Origin: Rebecca billardiae RCC1528
Lineage: Eukaryota > Haptophyta
DNA length: 64,000 bases
Assembly (NCBI GenBank): GCA_965240325.2
Contig: OZ251228.1
Coordinates: 2,666,001 to 2,730,000, forward strand
Reading direction: 5' to 3'
Below the pieces are notes generated by a model. It was not told the DNA's origin and ran no database searches. It saw nothing but the letters and a program-made list of their open reading frames with translations. Shown piece by piece: positions 9,789-19,716 of this stretch. Each line of letters opens with the position of its first letter. Within the stretch, counting starts at the first letter, position 1. A program made the position numbers and the translations under genes.

Positions 9789-11708
9789 ATGCCGCGTCCC
9801 AGTGCCAAGGAGCGCGCGAAGGAGCGCGGCGGGCGGCGCAGCGCGCCGCCGACCGACCCGGCCGCGCGGACCCGGCTGCTCGTGGCGATCGGCGGGCCTT
9901 CCGCCGTCTTCGCCGTCATCCTCGCCGGCGCCGTGCAGCTCAAGAAGAAGCGGCAGCGCGGGGAGCTCAAGGCGGACGCGCCCGTCGAGCAGGACGCGGT
10001 CGACCGCGCGGTCGCCGTGGGCGCGACCGCGCTCTTTGGCGTGCTCGTGGCGTGGCTGGTGGCGAAGCAGCTCGTCTGGTTCGCGCGCAAGTCGCGCGAG
10101 CTCTACGCGGCGATGGAGGCGGAGCGCGCGCTGCATGCGGCGGCGCGCGCCGAGCGGCTCGCGGCGCGAGCCGAGCGCAAGGCGCAGCGGGCCGCGAGAG
10201 GCGAGCGCGACTCGGCGGCGTCCGCCGCGTCGCTCGCGGCCGAGGACATGATCGAGTCGATGCGCGCCTCGGCCAACGCCGCGATCAGCTGGCTGCGCAA
10301 GCAGCACGCGCCGCTGCCCAAGGATGCGCACGTGCCCTCGAGCGCGCCCGTCCGACCGTCGCGCGGCGCGAGCGGCGGCGGCCGCGGCGGCGGCGCGGGC
10401 GGGCGCGGGAACGCGGGCGGGCACAAGCCGAGGCACGCGGCGAAGCCGCCCGGCGCGCGCGCCGCGCCCGCCTCGGGCGCTCGCTGGTCGCGCCGCCGCG
10501 CCGAGGCCGCAGCGGCCGCGTACGACGCGGCTGCCGCCGGTGCGGAGGGCGAGGGCGGTGTGGAGGAGGACTGGGGGGCGTGGGACGAGGCGCTCAACGG
10601 GGCGGCGGAGGGCGGGGGGCGGCACGCGGGCGCGGAGGAGGGGGAGGAGGAGGAGGGGGAGGGGGAGGGCGAGGGCGAGGAGCACGCCGGCGAGGAGGAC
10701 GACGCGGACGCCGCCGACGCGGTGCGCGTGCCTCTTGACCTCGCGCCCGCGGCCGCCGGCACGTGCGTGCGCGCGGAGGGCGTGACGGTGGGCGCGGCCG
10801 TGGCGTCCGTGCAGCCGGCTGTGCTGGCGCTGGCGCTGCGCTGCACGGCGTGCGCGCACGGCTTCACCACCAGCGTCGAGCTCTCGGCGATGGACGAGCG
10901 TGCCGCAGCCGTGCGCATCTGGTGCGAGCGCTGCGCCGCGCTGCTCGGCGCGTCGCTGCGGCCGGCGCTGCTGAGCGGCGCGGCGGGCGGCGCGCTCGCC
11001 CACGTGGATACAGAGGGCTGCGCCCTCGCAGACGTGCTGCCCGCCTCGTCGCTGCTCGCGGCGTGCCTGCCGTGCGGCGCCGAGACGGCGCTCACGCCGT
11101 TGCAGCGCAACCGCCGCGCCGAGGCGCCCTGCCGCGGCTGCCACGCCAAGCTCGCCTTCAGCGCGAAGGAGCTTCGGCTCGAGGTGCTGAGCGCGCCGCC
11201 GCCCGCCGCGGGCGCGGCCGGCGGCGCGCGGCGGCGCGGCGGCGGCGCGGGCGGCGGCTCGTTCGACGCGGAGCTGGCGCAGTTCCGCGAGCGCGCCGCG
11301 CGGGCGCACGGCACGCCCACGTTCGCCGTGGGCACGCCGCTGCCCCAGCGCGGCGCGTGCGCGCACTTCAAGCGCTCGTTCCGCTGGCTGCGCTTCCCGT
11401 GCTGCGGGCGCGCGCTGCCGTGCCCCGCGTGCCACGAGGACTCAGGCTGCCCTGCGGCCGAGCTGGGCGCGCGCGCGAACACGATGATCTGCGGCCTGTG
11501 CTCGCGCGAGCAGCCCTTCACGAACGGCGCGTGCGAGTGCGGCGCCGCGTTCACCGTCGCCTTCTCCGCCAACTGGAACGGCGGCGCCGGCTGCAGGGAC
11601 TCGGCCCGGCTCTCGAAGAAGGACTCGCGCAAGCACGCGGGCGCGCACAAGACGGTCTCCAACAAGGCCAACCGGGTCGGGCCCAAGGCCAAGCGGCCGG
11701 GCGGGTAG
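9789..11708 (+). CDS. Membrane protein with C-terminal CHY-type zinc finger
   Basis: A single-exon 639-residue protein. Two hydrophobic segments lie near the N-terminus (LLVAIGGPSAVFAVILAGAV, and ALFGVLVAWLVAKQLVWF), followed by a charged Ala/Arg coiled-coil-like stretch, a Gly/Arg-rich and then Glu/Gly-rich low-complexity region (about residues 190-310), a middle region with CxxC pairs (RCTACAHGF, WCERC, CRGC), and a CHY zinc-finger-like domain at about residues 515-600. That domain contains CAHFKRSFRWLRFPCCGRAL, then CPACHEDSGC, MICGLCSREQPF and CECGA, the Cys/His order expected for CHY fingers found in eukaryotic redox and ubiquitin-related proteins. The basic tail ends KAKRPGG. The protein probably sits in a membrane with the metal-binding domains on one side; the membrane is not predictable here. 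Confidence 0.7.
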   Translation: MPRPSAKERAKERGGRRSAPPTDPAARTRLLVAIGGPSAVFAVILAGAVQLKKKRQRGELKADAPVEQDAVDRAVAVGATALFGVLVAWLVAKQLVWFARKSRELYAAMEAERALHAAARAERLAARAERKAQRAARGERDSAASAASLAAEDMIESMRASANAAISWLRKQHAPLPKDAHVPSSAPVRPSRGASGGGRGGGAGGRGNAGGHKPRHAAKPPGARAAPASGARWSRRRAEAAAAAYDAAAAGAEGEGGVEEDWGAWDEALNGAAEGGGRHAGAEEGEEEEGEGEGEGEEHAGEEDDADAADAVRVPLDLAPAAAGTCVRAEGVTVGAAVASVQPAVLALALRCTACAHGFTTSVELSAMDERAAAVRIWCERCAALLGASLRPALLSGAAGGALAHVDTEGCALADVLPASSLLAACLPCGAETALTPLQRNRRAEAPCRGCHAKLAFSAKELRLEVLSAPPPAAGAAGGARRRGGGAGGGSFDAELAQFRERAARAHGTPTFAVGTPLPQRGACAHFKRSFRWLRFPCCGRALPCPACHEDSGCPAAELGARANTMICGLCSREQPFTNGACECGAAFTVAFSANWNGGAGCRDSARLSKKDSRKHAGAHKTVSNKANRVGPKAKRPGG

Positions 11709-11896
11709 CCTGGCGGCGGCGCGAGCCCGCCGGCGCCCGCGTTGTCGCGCCGGAACGAGCCGAGCGCTGATGGCGCGGTGATATGCTCGTAACGGCATGA
11801 TGAGCCGCGGCGACTGCCTGGCACCGCCCCGTCCCGCCGGCCACTGTGGGACTGGCTGACCGCACACAGCGCCGTGGCCGTGCGGTATGTAGCATT

Positions 11897-12210
11897 ATGG
11901 CCCGCGGTGTAGGGCGGAGCGCGTAGCGTGGAGCCCCGCCGGGGGCCCTCACTACGTTGTCAAAAAGATCTTTTGATCAAAGAAAAGGGGACGGGGGACG
12001 ATTTTGAGGGGTGTTGGAGGGTGAGTTTTCGCTTTTTCGAGGGGTACGTTGGCCCATAGTGCTCTGCATTAGCAACTACGCGCTTGACGAAATAAGCGCG
12101 CCCACGCCATTCCGCATAAGTCGATGGACGGACGTGGGATCAGATACCCCGGGGGTGAAACAAGTGAGTATTTTTGTCATTCTTGTATGCTGGAGTACGA
12201 GTTTGCCGAG
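11897..12210 (+). repeat. Truncated copy of long dispersed repeat family (terminus ATGGCCCGCGG)
   Basis: Starts at the same terminus as the copies at 51505 (reverse) and 62893 (forward): ATGGCCCGCGGTG, then AGGGCGGAGCGCG, then AGCGTGGAGCCC. After about 50 bp come AAAAAGATCTTTTGATCAA and GGGACGGGGGACGATTTT, shared with the other copies. Similarity decays after about 12130 (AAATAAGCGCGCCCACGCCATTCC). This is the most diverged of the three copies. Confidence 0.6.
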
Positions 12211-12253
12211 CGACGTTTGATTGTTTTGGGTCGAAAACAGCTATGAGGCCAGA

Positions 12254-12465
12254 TGCTTCTGAATAGCGCTTTGTTTAAACACCTACCCGCCTGTCTCGAT
12301 GGATAAACCGCCCTATAATATTAAAAGAGATTCTTTTGAATAGCGCTTGTTCAACCACATTACCCGCCTGCCTCGATGGATGAACCGCCTGTGCACTAAT
12401 ATTAAACGAGATTCTTTGAATGGCGCCTATGGCGGCTTGTTAAAACGTAACAAGTTACCCGCCTA
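12254..12465 (+). repeat. About 80-bp tandem repeat, 2 full units plus a degenerate third
   Basis: Units begin at 12254, 12333 and 12414. Each carries TTGAATAGCGCTTGTT-like sequence, then ACCCGCCTG and TCGATGGATRAACCGCC, and ends ATATTAAANGAGATT. The third unit keeps only the first part and ACCCGCCTAC. Confidence 0.7.
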
Positions 12466-13153
12466 CAAACCGGGCCTAAGCGCAACCTTTTGAAAGTGCA
12501 TGTTGATGTGCATGGTCAGGGTCCTCCTCAACTACTGCATGTCGGCGTACTGCGTGCGCGCGCGGCGCGCTGTTATTTACCGATGCATCACTTGGTGCTG
12601 GAAACATAGGCCATACACGGGCACTTGGAAGTGATCAAGTTTTGCTACCTATTCGCAATAAGTTGGATACTGGGAGCCGCCAGGCGCGCGCGGGGCGCCC
12701 TACGCTCACTTATTCGACCGAGCACGGACGGCCCTCGACTCTCGAGCTGCTCGCTCGCTCGTTCGCGTTCGCTTCGTCGCTGCGGCGCCCTGACCGGGGA
12801 CGTGCGTGTCGGCGCCGCGTACGCCGCGGTGCGCGCGCGGTGGCGGGAGCCGGCCGGCCGCTGGTCTCCCCCTCGCGCTCTGCTCTCGCCCTCGCGCTCC
12901 GCTCCGGCTCTCCCCGAGGCGTCGCGCGCGTCTCGCTCGGTCCGGTCCGTCGCCAGGCCGTGCCGACGGCGCGCCCACAGCGCCCCGCTGCAAAGCATGC
13001 GCGACGAGATCGCGGCGGCGGGGGCGGCGAGATCGCGGCGGAGGCGGCGGGCAACAGCCTGCCCGCGGGCGTGTTCGTCGCTCGAGGAGGAGCGCGCAAG
13101 GGCGAGCCGAGTCCGGAGCACGCTCACGAGCTTGTCGCTCGGACGCTTCGAGG

Positions 13154-14091
13154 ATGAGTGAGCGCGCCGAGCACGCAGCGGAGATGAGCCGGATGCGCCC
13201 GGAGTTCGCGCAGCTGAAGGGCGAGCTCAAGCACGCGAGCTCGCTCCTCGACGCCGAGCGCGAGCTCCTCCTCAACTCGGTCGACGGCGGCGCTGAGGTG
13301 CAGCAGCGTGAGGACGAGCAGCCAGCCAGTCCCGAACGCTCGCAAGACACTGCTGCACGCAAGCGGCGGCCACGTAGCGCGAGGAGCTGCGCTGGGAATG
13401 CGCCGCGCGCGTCGACGCGGCGATCACCGGGCTGCAGGCCTCGGCCGTCGACGCGTTGCGCACCCTCGCCGCCAGCCGCGACGAGTCCGCCGTCGAGCTG
13501 CAGCCGAGCTGCAGCCGAGCTGCGCGCGCAGATGGGCGGCGTCACAGGCACACAGACACTGACAGACAGGCCGTGCATGCCAGCACGTGCGCGCGGAGGC
13601 GCTGTGCGCCGAGCTGGCGAAGCGCGACGCCGAGCGCGACGCGCTGCGCGACGCGGCGACGGACGCGCTGGGCGCGCGCGGCGCCCTCGTCGCGACGCCC
13701 CGTGCAGCAGCTCGAGCAGCCAGCTGTGCGGAGTAGACGGCCGTCGAGGCGATCGGCGCCGGTTCAGGAGCGCGCACAGGCTCCGAGCCTGCCGTTGGCT
13801 GGCCGCCGCCGTCTTCGAGGCCGCCGACGCGGCGGAGGAGGCGGCGGGCGAGCACGGCGGCGCGGTGGAGCAGGCGCGCACGCGCGGCGGCAGGCGCGAC
13901 GCGCCGCTCGCCTCGTTCCACCCCGAGCTCCGCTCGCTCGGTCTCGGTGCGCGGCTGCGCAGCGGCAGGCCGGGGCAGCCGAGTGGCGCGCGCTCTCGCT
14001 CTGCCGGCACGAGGCGCGCCGGCTGAGCGACCAGCGGCCCGTCGTCGAGCGCATGGCGCAGCGCGAGCACCTCAAGCAGGTGCGCCCGCAC
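13154..14091 (+). pseudogene. Coiled-coil protein gene, multi-exon or decaying
   Basis: Exon 1 (13154-13297) starts with ATG and encodes a helical segment (AEMSRMRPEFAQLKGELKHA). A phase-0 intron (GTGCAG...CGTAG, 13298-13377) leads to exon 2 with REELRWECAARVDAAITGLQ and further heptad-like sequence. Exon 2 is then disrupted by an 11-bp direct repeat (GAGCTGCAGCC, twice, before GAGCTGCGCGC) near 13495-13530 that throws the coiled-coil frame. Further coding-like pieces lie in other frames: ALCAELAKRDAERDALRDAA near 13605, VFEAADAAEEAAGEHGG near 13810, and RRLSDQRPVVERMAQREHLK ending near 14080 at a GTGCGC donor. Either several short exons are used or the gene is degenerating. The family is unknown and the exact model is not determined. 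Confidence 0.35.
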
Positions 14092-15165
14092 GCGCGCACG
14101 CGCCGGCCCGCGCCGCGCGGCGCCTCTCGCCCTGCGCGCGCGCGCCGCCCCAGCGGCCGCTTCCCCGCCGCGCGGCCCGCGCGGCGACAGTCCTCAGGCG
14201 AACTGTTACACATGTCAGACTGACAGTGACAGCCGACGGCCGACGGAGGGTGCACCGCGGGCCTCTAACTGCGTTGGTTCTACGGAAGGACCGCGGAACG
14301 CGGTCATCAATTTAAAATAATAATACTAGTATAAGTCGTCGTAATTAATAAATAATACATATATATATACGAGACGACGGCTGACGACGGCGTGGCACCG
14401 CGACCACCGCGGTGGCGCGCGCGCGTCGACGCCAGACGGTGCGTCGAGCTTCCGCTCGGCGATGTCTGATGGGCGACTACGAGGGGGGGGGGACGACGGC
14501 GAGGAGCGCTGATCCTGGTGTTTGTCTCTGCTGCTCGATCTGATGCTGCTTGACAGCATGCTGACTTTGACGCCTGCCCGTTGCATACCACGTCGTTAAT
14601 ATATATACGATATGTATACGCGAATTAAATTAAAAGTCACTGTCATAATATAGACGCGGGCTCAGCGTCACGGGCTCGGCAGCCCGCGGCAGTCATTCAG
14701 TCAATCACTATATATTACAGCCAATACAGGTGGCACCAGCCGCGGGCGCACGGGAACCACGCCCATGAGCACGGCCACAGGGCCGTCAGTCCGTCACTCG
14801 CGACGTTCACGCACGACCGTCTCACGCCTACTCGCGGACGACACGCCACACACCCGAGTGGTACTGGTACACGGTCAAACTGAGTGAAACTCAAAGCGGC
14901 GCTCGATCCTGACTCCCGCGGGACACTGCTCCCGGCCACTCGTGGGCGAGCATCAACAAGCCGCAGGCTGCGCGCTGCGAATCCGGCCGGAGTCATTCGG
15001 CATGAGCCGGCACGGGCGGTGAGATGAGAGCAGGTAGCACTATGAGCTCAGCCTGCAGTTGCTGCTGCCACAGCATCACAGGCCGCAGGCTTCGGCAGAC
15101 ACCAGGGGGAGTGGCGCGGACGAAGCCATCGCACAAGCAGGGCCTGTTGCAGGGCAGCGCCACGA
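14092..15165. other. Intergenic, AT-rich patches and short dispersed repeat
   Basis: Contains the 14246-14305 dispersed repeat, AT-rich low-complexity patches at 14310-14370 and 14597-14720, and the 3' flank of the minus-strand membrane-protein gene. No gene is supported. Confidence 0.45.
14246..14305 (+). repeat. Short dispersed repeat ending in a 17-nt hairpin (copy of 49909-49977)
   Basis: AGGGTGCACCGCGGGCC...GTTCTACGGAAGGACCGCGG ends in the hairpin GACCGCG-GAA-CGCGGTC (14289-14305). The reverse complement of 49909-49977 has the same order of elements and the same hairpin. Both sit against AT-rich DNA. Confidence 0.6.
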
Positions 15166-15618
15166 TCACACATTGCGCGTTGGCGGCGGCAGCTCTTCTG
15201 CCGCCAGCTCGTCAAACTCGGCCAGTTCCGCGCGCATCTCCGCCTCGAATGCCTCCTGATTGAGCTGCGCATCTGATGTGAGGTCCCCGATCAGGTGCTT
15301 TGACTCGCCCATGCCCGTCTTTGGAGTGGCCTGGTCCTCGTCCAGCATGCGATGGGCCGCGGCCGCGGCGGTGCCGCGCGTGCGCTCGAGCTGCGCCTGA
15401 AGCTCCCTGTCGATCTCAGCCTCGTCCTCCGGGTCGACGTCCGGTAGGCGCTTGCTGCCGTCGCTGCGGAAATCAGTCGAGTCGATCGAGAACTCAAAGC
15501 CCTTGCGCGCGGTCTGGCCAAACGCCGCCGGCATCGGCTTGTAGAAGATCTTGCGCAGGCAGAGCGCGACCAAGACTGTGGCAAGCACGCAGGCGGCGAT
15601 CGTCACGAATCCCGACAT
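15166..15618 (-). CDS. Small single-pass membrane protein, unknown
   Basis: A 150-residue single-exon frame from an ATG at 15618. Residues about 4-22 form one hydrophobic helix (VTIAACVLATVLVALCLRKI) followed by basic residues, consistent with a signal anchor or single-pass membrane protein whose C-terminal part faces the cytosol. The rest is acidic and helical (PEDEAEIDRELQAQLERTRG, EAFEAEMRAELAEFDELAAE) and ends PPPTRNV. It is divergent from the SBP2-like gene, with 213 bp between ATGs. No family was recognised. Confidence 0.6.
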   Translation of the reverse strand: MSGFVTIAACVLATVLVALCLRKIFYKPMPAAFGQTARKGFEFSIDSTDFRSDGSKRLPDVDPEDEAEIDRELQAQLERTRGTAAAAAHRMLDEDQATPKTGMGESKHLIGDLTSDAQLNQEAFEAEMRAELAEFDELAAEELPPPTRNV

Positions 15619-15831
15619 CGTGCGGCTCGCGCCGCGCGTCGCGCGCCGCGAGGCGTCGTTGGGCGCCGGCTTGAAGAAGGCTGGGGGCCGGATGACGAAA
15701 TCGATGATGGCGGCTCGTGAGCAACGAAAAACTGAGACGCGTCACCAGACTCCAGCCGAGGATCCAAATCAAGGGCGGGAGGGAGTCACGGCCGCGAAGG
15801 ACGGAGCCGGCGGGCGCCTGATCGGCAAGCG

Positions 15832-18800
15832 ATGGCGGATACCCCAGCCGCGGCAGAGGCCGTACCCGCGACGACGGAGGCGGCGCACACCCCGTTCACC
15901 GACGCTCCGGCCGCTGCACCGCTCGGCTCGGACGCCGAGGGCCAGCAGCCGGCACGGGCGCCGGGTGGGTTCACGTTCGGGACCAACACTGTCCCCGCAA
16001 GTGTCCTCGCGAGGTTCGAGGCCCTGGACGCGCTCCTGGCGCAGTCTGGAGGCATCCCGCCGAGCGTGCCCATCATGCACGCGCCCTTCGTGCACGTCAA
16101 CCCGTACGCCTACGCGCCACCCCAGCCGGGCGCGCTCATGCAGCACGGGCTGCCCCCAAATCACCTGCTCGCGCACGGCTTTCCTCGCGGCGGGCCGCAC
16201 GCGAACGGGCGCCAGCCAAAGTCGGCGGGCGCGAGTCGGCGGAAGCAAGGTCATAACAACGACAGCAAGACACCACGCGCCGAGGGCACCGCGGCCGGTC
16301 GCCGAGCACAGGACGGCGCCCGCGCGGGGGCAGCGAGCTGGCCACCGATTCCCCGCCAGCGACACGGTCACTCACCGACTCCGCGTGGGAGCGCGCATTG
16401 GCCAACCGCCGCTGCTGCCTCGGCAGGGGCGCAGCCGAGCGGGGAGGATGGCGGCGCGCGTGGCAAGGCGCGCACCCGACGGCGCAACCAGGCGTCCGGC
16501 GACGCAACGGGCCGCGACGCGGCGCGCCAGCCAAGTGGCGCGTCGAGTGCGCGCGGCACGCACGAGGGCGCGCCCGCGGCGGCGTCTGCCGCCTCTGGCG
16601 CCGCGCACGCAGCCGACGTGGGCAGCGCGGGCACGCGCGCCGGAGCGCATGCGGCGAAGTCGCCGTGGGCGAACCGCGAAGCACTGCGCGCCGTCAGAGA
16701 CAGCGCGTCGCACCCGCGCTCGCAGCCTGCCGAGCATGCGCGCGCGCGCACTCCAAGCGGCACAGGAGCGGAGTCGGAGGCGGCCCGCGCGCGGCCGCCG
16801 CAGCGCGCACAGAGCGCGCAGCGGGCAACCCCGTCGCACACCGGCGAGCTGGTGGGCGCGGGCGGCCCCAGCGCGCGCGCCGGCCACACGCCGCGCGCCG
16901 GCGCCGCGGAGGGCGAGATGCCCTTCCCACGCAGCAGGTCTGCGCAGCGGCCGAGCGGCGGCCATGCTGGCGGCCATGCTGCCACGGTGGCCGGCAGCGC
17001 AGCCCGCCGCAGCGGCGCTGCTGCCGCCGAGCACAGTGGAGCGCCAGACGCGCGGCCCGAGGCAGCGCCGGCCTTCCGGGCGCGCGCGAAGCAGGCGGCA
17101 CGCGATGGCACGGCCAGGCCGCATCCGCGCTGCGAGGCTGCTGCCGGGAGCGCAGCGGACACGGCGGGCGTGCGCACGGGCGGCGCGGGTGCGGCGAGCC
17201 GCGGCGGCGCGCCCAGGGCGTTCGTCGGCGCCGAGGACCCGCCGCTGAGCACGGCGGCGCCCGCTCCGCTGAAAGGCGCGTGGGCGCCCAAGAGCGCAGC
17301 GGGCTCCGAGGCGGAAGGCGGCGGCGGCGGTGGCGGCGGTGCGAGGCAGCTGCCGGCAGGCATGCTGCGCGTGCCGCAGGGCGCGGGCAGCGGCGCGCTG
17401 TTCGCGGCGAGCAAGCCGCCCCGCGCCGCCGCCGGCCTCGCGCAGCAGCCGAAGGGCACCCCGCCCAACCCGAACAAGCCCAAGAAGACGAAGGAGGTCA
17501 CCCTTGCAGATCTCTTCAGCTCGCTCGGCGCCACAGCAGCGCGGCCCGCCAGGCCGGTGGGCGGCGCGGCCGCGGCGACGGGGGCGGCCGGTGCTGCGCG
17601 AGGCGCGGCGGGCTCGGGCCGTGGCAAGCAGGGCGGCGGCTCGTCGAAGGGCATCTCCTTCTCGCTCACATCGCACCAGCACATGGGCGCCGGGCCGTCG
17701 ACGCTGCCGAGCCGGCCCACGGCGCGCGCGGCGCGCGAGGGGCGCGCGGGCGGCGGCGAGCCGGCCGCAGCTGCGGTGGCGCTCGACGGCCGTGTGCGCA
17801 CGCAGGTCCGCGGCAAGGAGCGCGAGGGCGGGAAGAAGAAGAAGCCCTCGACTCTGAAGAGGCGCATCCTGCTCGAGCTCATGGCCAAGTACGCCGCAGC
17901 ATCCGCCGCCAAGAAGGCGAGCGACGCACACGCTCCCGCGGCGGCGGGCGCGCCGACTGCGAGTACAGACCTCGCGGCCGAGGCGCGCCAGTCGCTGTAC
18001 GAGGCGGCGCTGGCGGCGATCGAGGAGGAGGAGGACGCGGCGGAGGCGCGGGCAGACATGCGCGCACGGCACACCGGCGCGGGCCGCCAGGACGAGGACG
18101 AGGACGAGGAGGAGGAGGAGGAGGAGGAGGAGGAGGAGGAGGAGGAGGAGGAGGGGGGCCTGGACAGCTCCGCCCTCACGCTCTCACGCGCGCCCCTCGC
18201 GGCCGTCCGGTGCGCGGTCGACGCCGCTGACGGCCGCGTCGCCCTGAGCATCGGCGTGACCCTCGCAATCTCGGTGCACATCGACAGCGCCTCTCTCGAG
18301 GGCGCCGCCGAGGACTCGCCCTCGCCGCACGCGCGCGCACAGCACAGGCGCAAGGCTGGCGGCGCGCACGAGCGCGCGCCGGCCGGCTCCGAGTCCTCCC
18401 CCGCCCGGATGGCGGAGCAGGGCTCGCACCCGCCGCAGACGCAGGCGGCGCCCGACGCGGCGCCTGCCGCCTCGAGCGCCGACGCCACCGCCGGGGCCGC
18501 CGACGCGTCGAGCCCCAGCGCCGAGCCCGCGCGCGCCGAGCCGGCCGCGTGCGCGGGCGCGCTGCTGCGGCCCAAGGAGGCTGTGAGCGACCCGACTCTG
18601 GTGCGCGAGTACTGCGTGCAGGCGGTGGACGAGCGGCTGAACGGCGCGGTGTCCGAGCTGCTCGCCGCGCTGCTGCGCTTCCAGGAGAAGGCGCACGCGC
18701 TCGACCCGGTCAAGGCGCACGCCAAGCGCCGCCTCGTCGTCGGCCTGCGCGAGGCGGTGCGGGGGCTGCGCACCAACAAGGTGAAGTGCGTCATCATCGC

Positions 18801-19446
18801 GCACAACGTCGAGCAGATAGAGGCGGAGGGCGCGCTGGATGATCTGGTGTACGACATCCTCAAGCTCGCGCGGCACAAGTACAACCCGATGGTCGAGAAG
18901 CACCCGGACACGCCGCTCGAGGTGCGCCGCGCGCGCGCGCGCGCGCGCGCCGCGCCGGCGGCCCCTGCGCGCGCGCGCCGGCGCTCACCCACCGGCGCGG
19001 CGCGCGTGCGCGGCCGGCGGCGGCAGGAGCGCGAGGAGCCCATCCCGGTGATCTTCGCGCACACGCGGCGCACGCTCTCCCGCGCGCTCCGCCGCTCGAT
19101 GCGCTCGTCGGTCGCGGCGATCTTCAACTACGACGGCGCCAACGCCGAGTACAAGGAGGTGGTGCGGCTGGCCAAGGCGCTGCGCGAGCAGTGGCGCGCG
19201 TGGAGCGCGCGCGCCGAGCAGGCCGGGCTGGCGCGCGAGTGCGAGGCGCGGCTGCGCGCCGGCCTCGGCGCCGCCGCCTTCGAGAAGCGCGCGCAGCTGC
19301 AGAGGATGTGCTTCGGCGAGCCCACCTTCTGGCCGGAGCGCCATCTCGTCCTCGAGCCGAAGCGGCCCAAATCGAGTGGCTCGTACGCTCGCCGCATGGT
19401 CGACCCCGCCCAGCTCGACCTCGGCCTTCTCGACGCACCTTTGTGA
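15832..19446 (+). CDS. SECIS-binding protein 2-like protein (L7Ae-type RNA-binding domain)
   Basis: The open frame gives 1204 residues. A likely 105-bp in-frame intron (GAG|GTGCGC...CGGCAG|GAG, 18922-19026) interrupts the RNA-binding domain, giving 1169 residues when spliced. Most of the protein is low-complexity Ala/Gly/Ser. Conserved islands are KKTKEVTLADLF (about residue 555), KKKKPSTLKRRILLELMAKY (about 668), a run of about 20 Glu, and the C-terminal domain (about 945-1150). That domain contains KRRLVVGLREAVRGLRTNKV, KCVIIAHNVEQIEAEGALDD, IPVIFAHTRRTLSRALRR and SVAAIFNYDGA. This order matches the L7Ae/SBP2 kink-turn RNA-binding domain (the human protein has KRRLVLGLREV and GIFSYDGA). SBP2 binds SECIS elements in selenoprotein mRNAs and recodes UGA as selenocysteine, so the organism probably makes selenoproteins. 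I assign SBP2 rather than a ribosomal L7Ae protein because of the length and the upstream islands. Confidence 0.75.
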   Translation: MADTPAAAEAVPATTEAAHTPFTDAPAAAPLGSDAEGQQPARAPGGFTFGTNTVPASVLARFEALDALLAQSGGIPPSVPIMHAPFVHVNPYAYAPPQPGALMQHGLPPNHLLAHGFPRGGPHANGRQPKSAGASRRKQGHNNDSKTPRAEGTAAGRRAQDGARAGAASWPPIPRQRHGHSPTPRGSAHWPTAAAASAGAQPSGEDGGARGKARTRRRNQASGDATGRDAARQPSGASSARGTHEGAPAAASAASGAAHAADVGSAGTRAGAHAAKSPWANREALRAVRDSASHPRSQPAEHARARTPSGTGAESEAARARPPQRAQSAQRATPSHTGELVGAGGPSARAGHTPRAGAAEGEMPFPRSRSAQRPSGGHAGGHAATVAGSAARRSGAAAAEHSGAPDARPEAAPAFRARAKQAARDGTARPHPRCEAAAGSAADTAGVRTGGAGAASRGGAPRAFVGAEDPPLSTAAPAPLKGAWAPKSAAGSEAEGGGGGGGGARQLPAGMLRVPQGAGSGALFAASKPPRAAAGLAQQPKGTPPNPNKPKKTKEVTLADLFSSLGATAARPARPVGGAAAATGAAGAARGAAGSGRGKQGGGSSKGISFSLTSHQHMGAGPSTLPSRPTARAAREGRAGGGEPAAAAVALDGRVRTQVRGKEREGGKKKKPSTLKRRILLELMAKYAAASAAKKASDAHAPAAAGAPTASTDLAAEARQSLYEAALAAIEEEEDAAEARADMRARHTGAGRQDEDEDEEEEEEEEEEEEEEEEGGLDSSALTLSRAPLAAVRCAVDAADGRVALSIGVTLAISVHIDSASLEGAAEDSPSPHARAQHRRKAGGAHERAPAGSESSPARMAEQGSHPPQTQAAPDAAPAASSADATAGAADASSPSAEPARAEPAACAGALLRPKEAVSDPTLVREYCVQAVDERLNGAVSELLAALLRFQEKAHALDPVKAHAKRRLVVGLREAVRGLRTNKVKCVIIAHNVEQIEAEGALDDLVYDILKLARHKYNPMVEKHPDTPLEVRRARARARAAPAAPARARRRSPTGAARVRGRRRQEREEPIPVIFAHTRRTLSRALRRSMRSSVAAIFNYDGANAEYKEVVRLAKALREQWRAWSARAEQAGLARECEARLRAGLGAAAFEKRAQLQRMCFGEPTFWPERHLVLEPKRPKSSGSYARRMVDPAQLDLGLLDAPL

Positions 19447-19716
19447 AGCTGACGGGTGTGGTCGGTGAAGGGAGCGTGTGGAGGAGGCGGGCGGAGTGAG
19501 TCGCGGAGGGCGCCTCTGGGAGCACGCGGGCGGGCCAGGGCGGCCGCCATTGCTGGCCGCGACGAGCCCGACGAGACTGATTGATGCCAGAATACTAGAA
19601 TAGGCCTCGAGCCTGGGCCCCCGGGTATTTTACTTCGATCGGCAGCAGCTCTCCAGCAGGGCGGCGGCTGGCGCCGTCGGCAGCCGCGGCTTGCCCTCTC
19701 GCGTTCACGCGGACCG

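Larger units (their letters stand above)
11709..12624. other. Intergenic stretch occupied by repeats
   Basis: Holds a truncated copy of the long dispersed repeat (from 11897) and an 80-bp tandem repeat (12254-12465). No protein-coding frame is supported. Confidence 0.55.
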
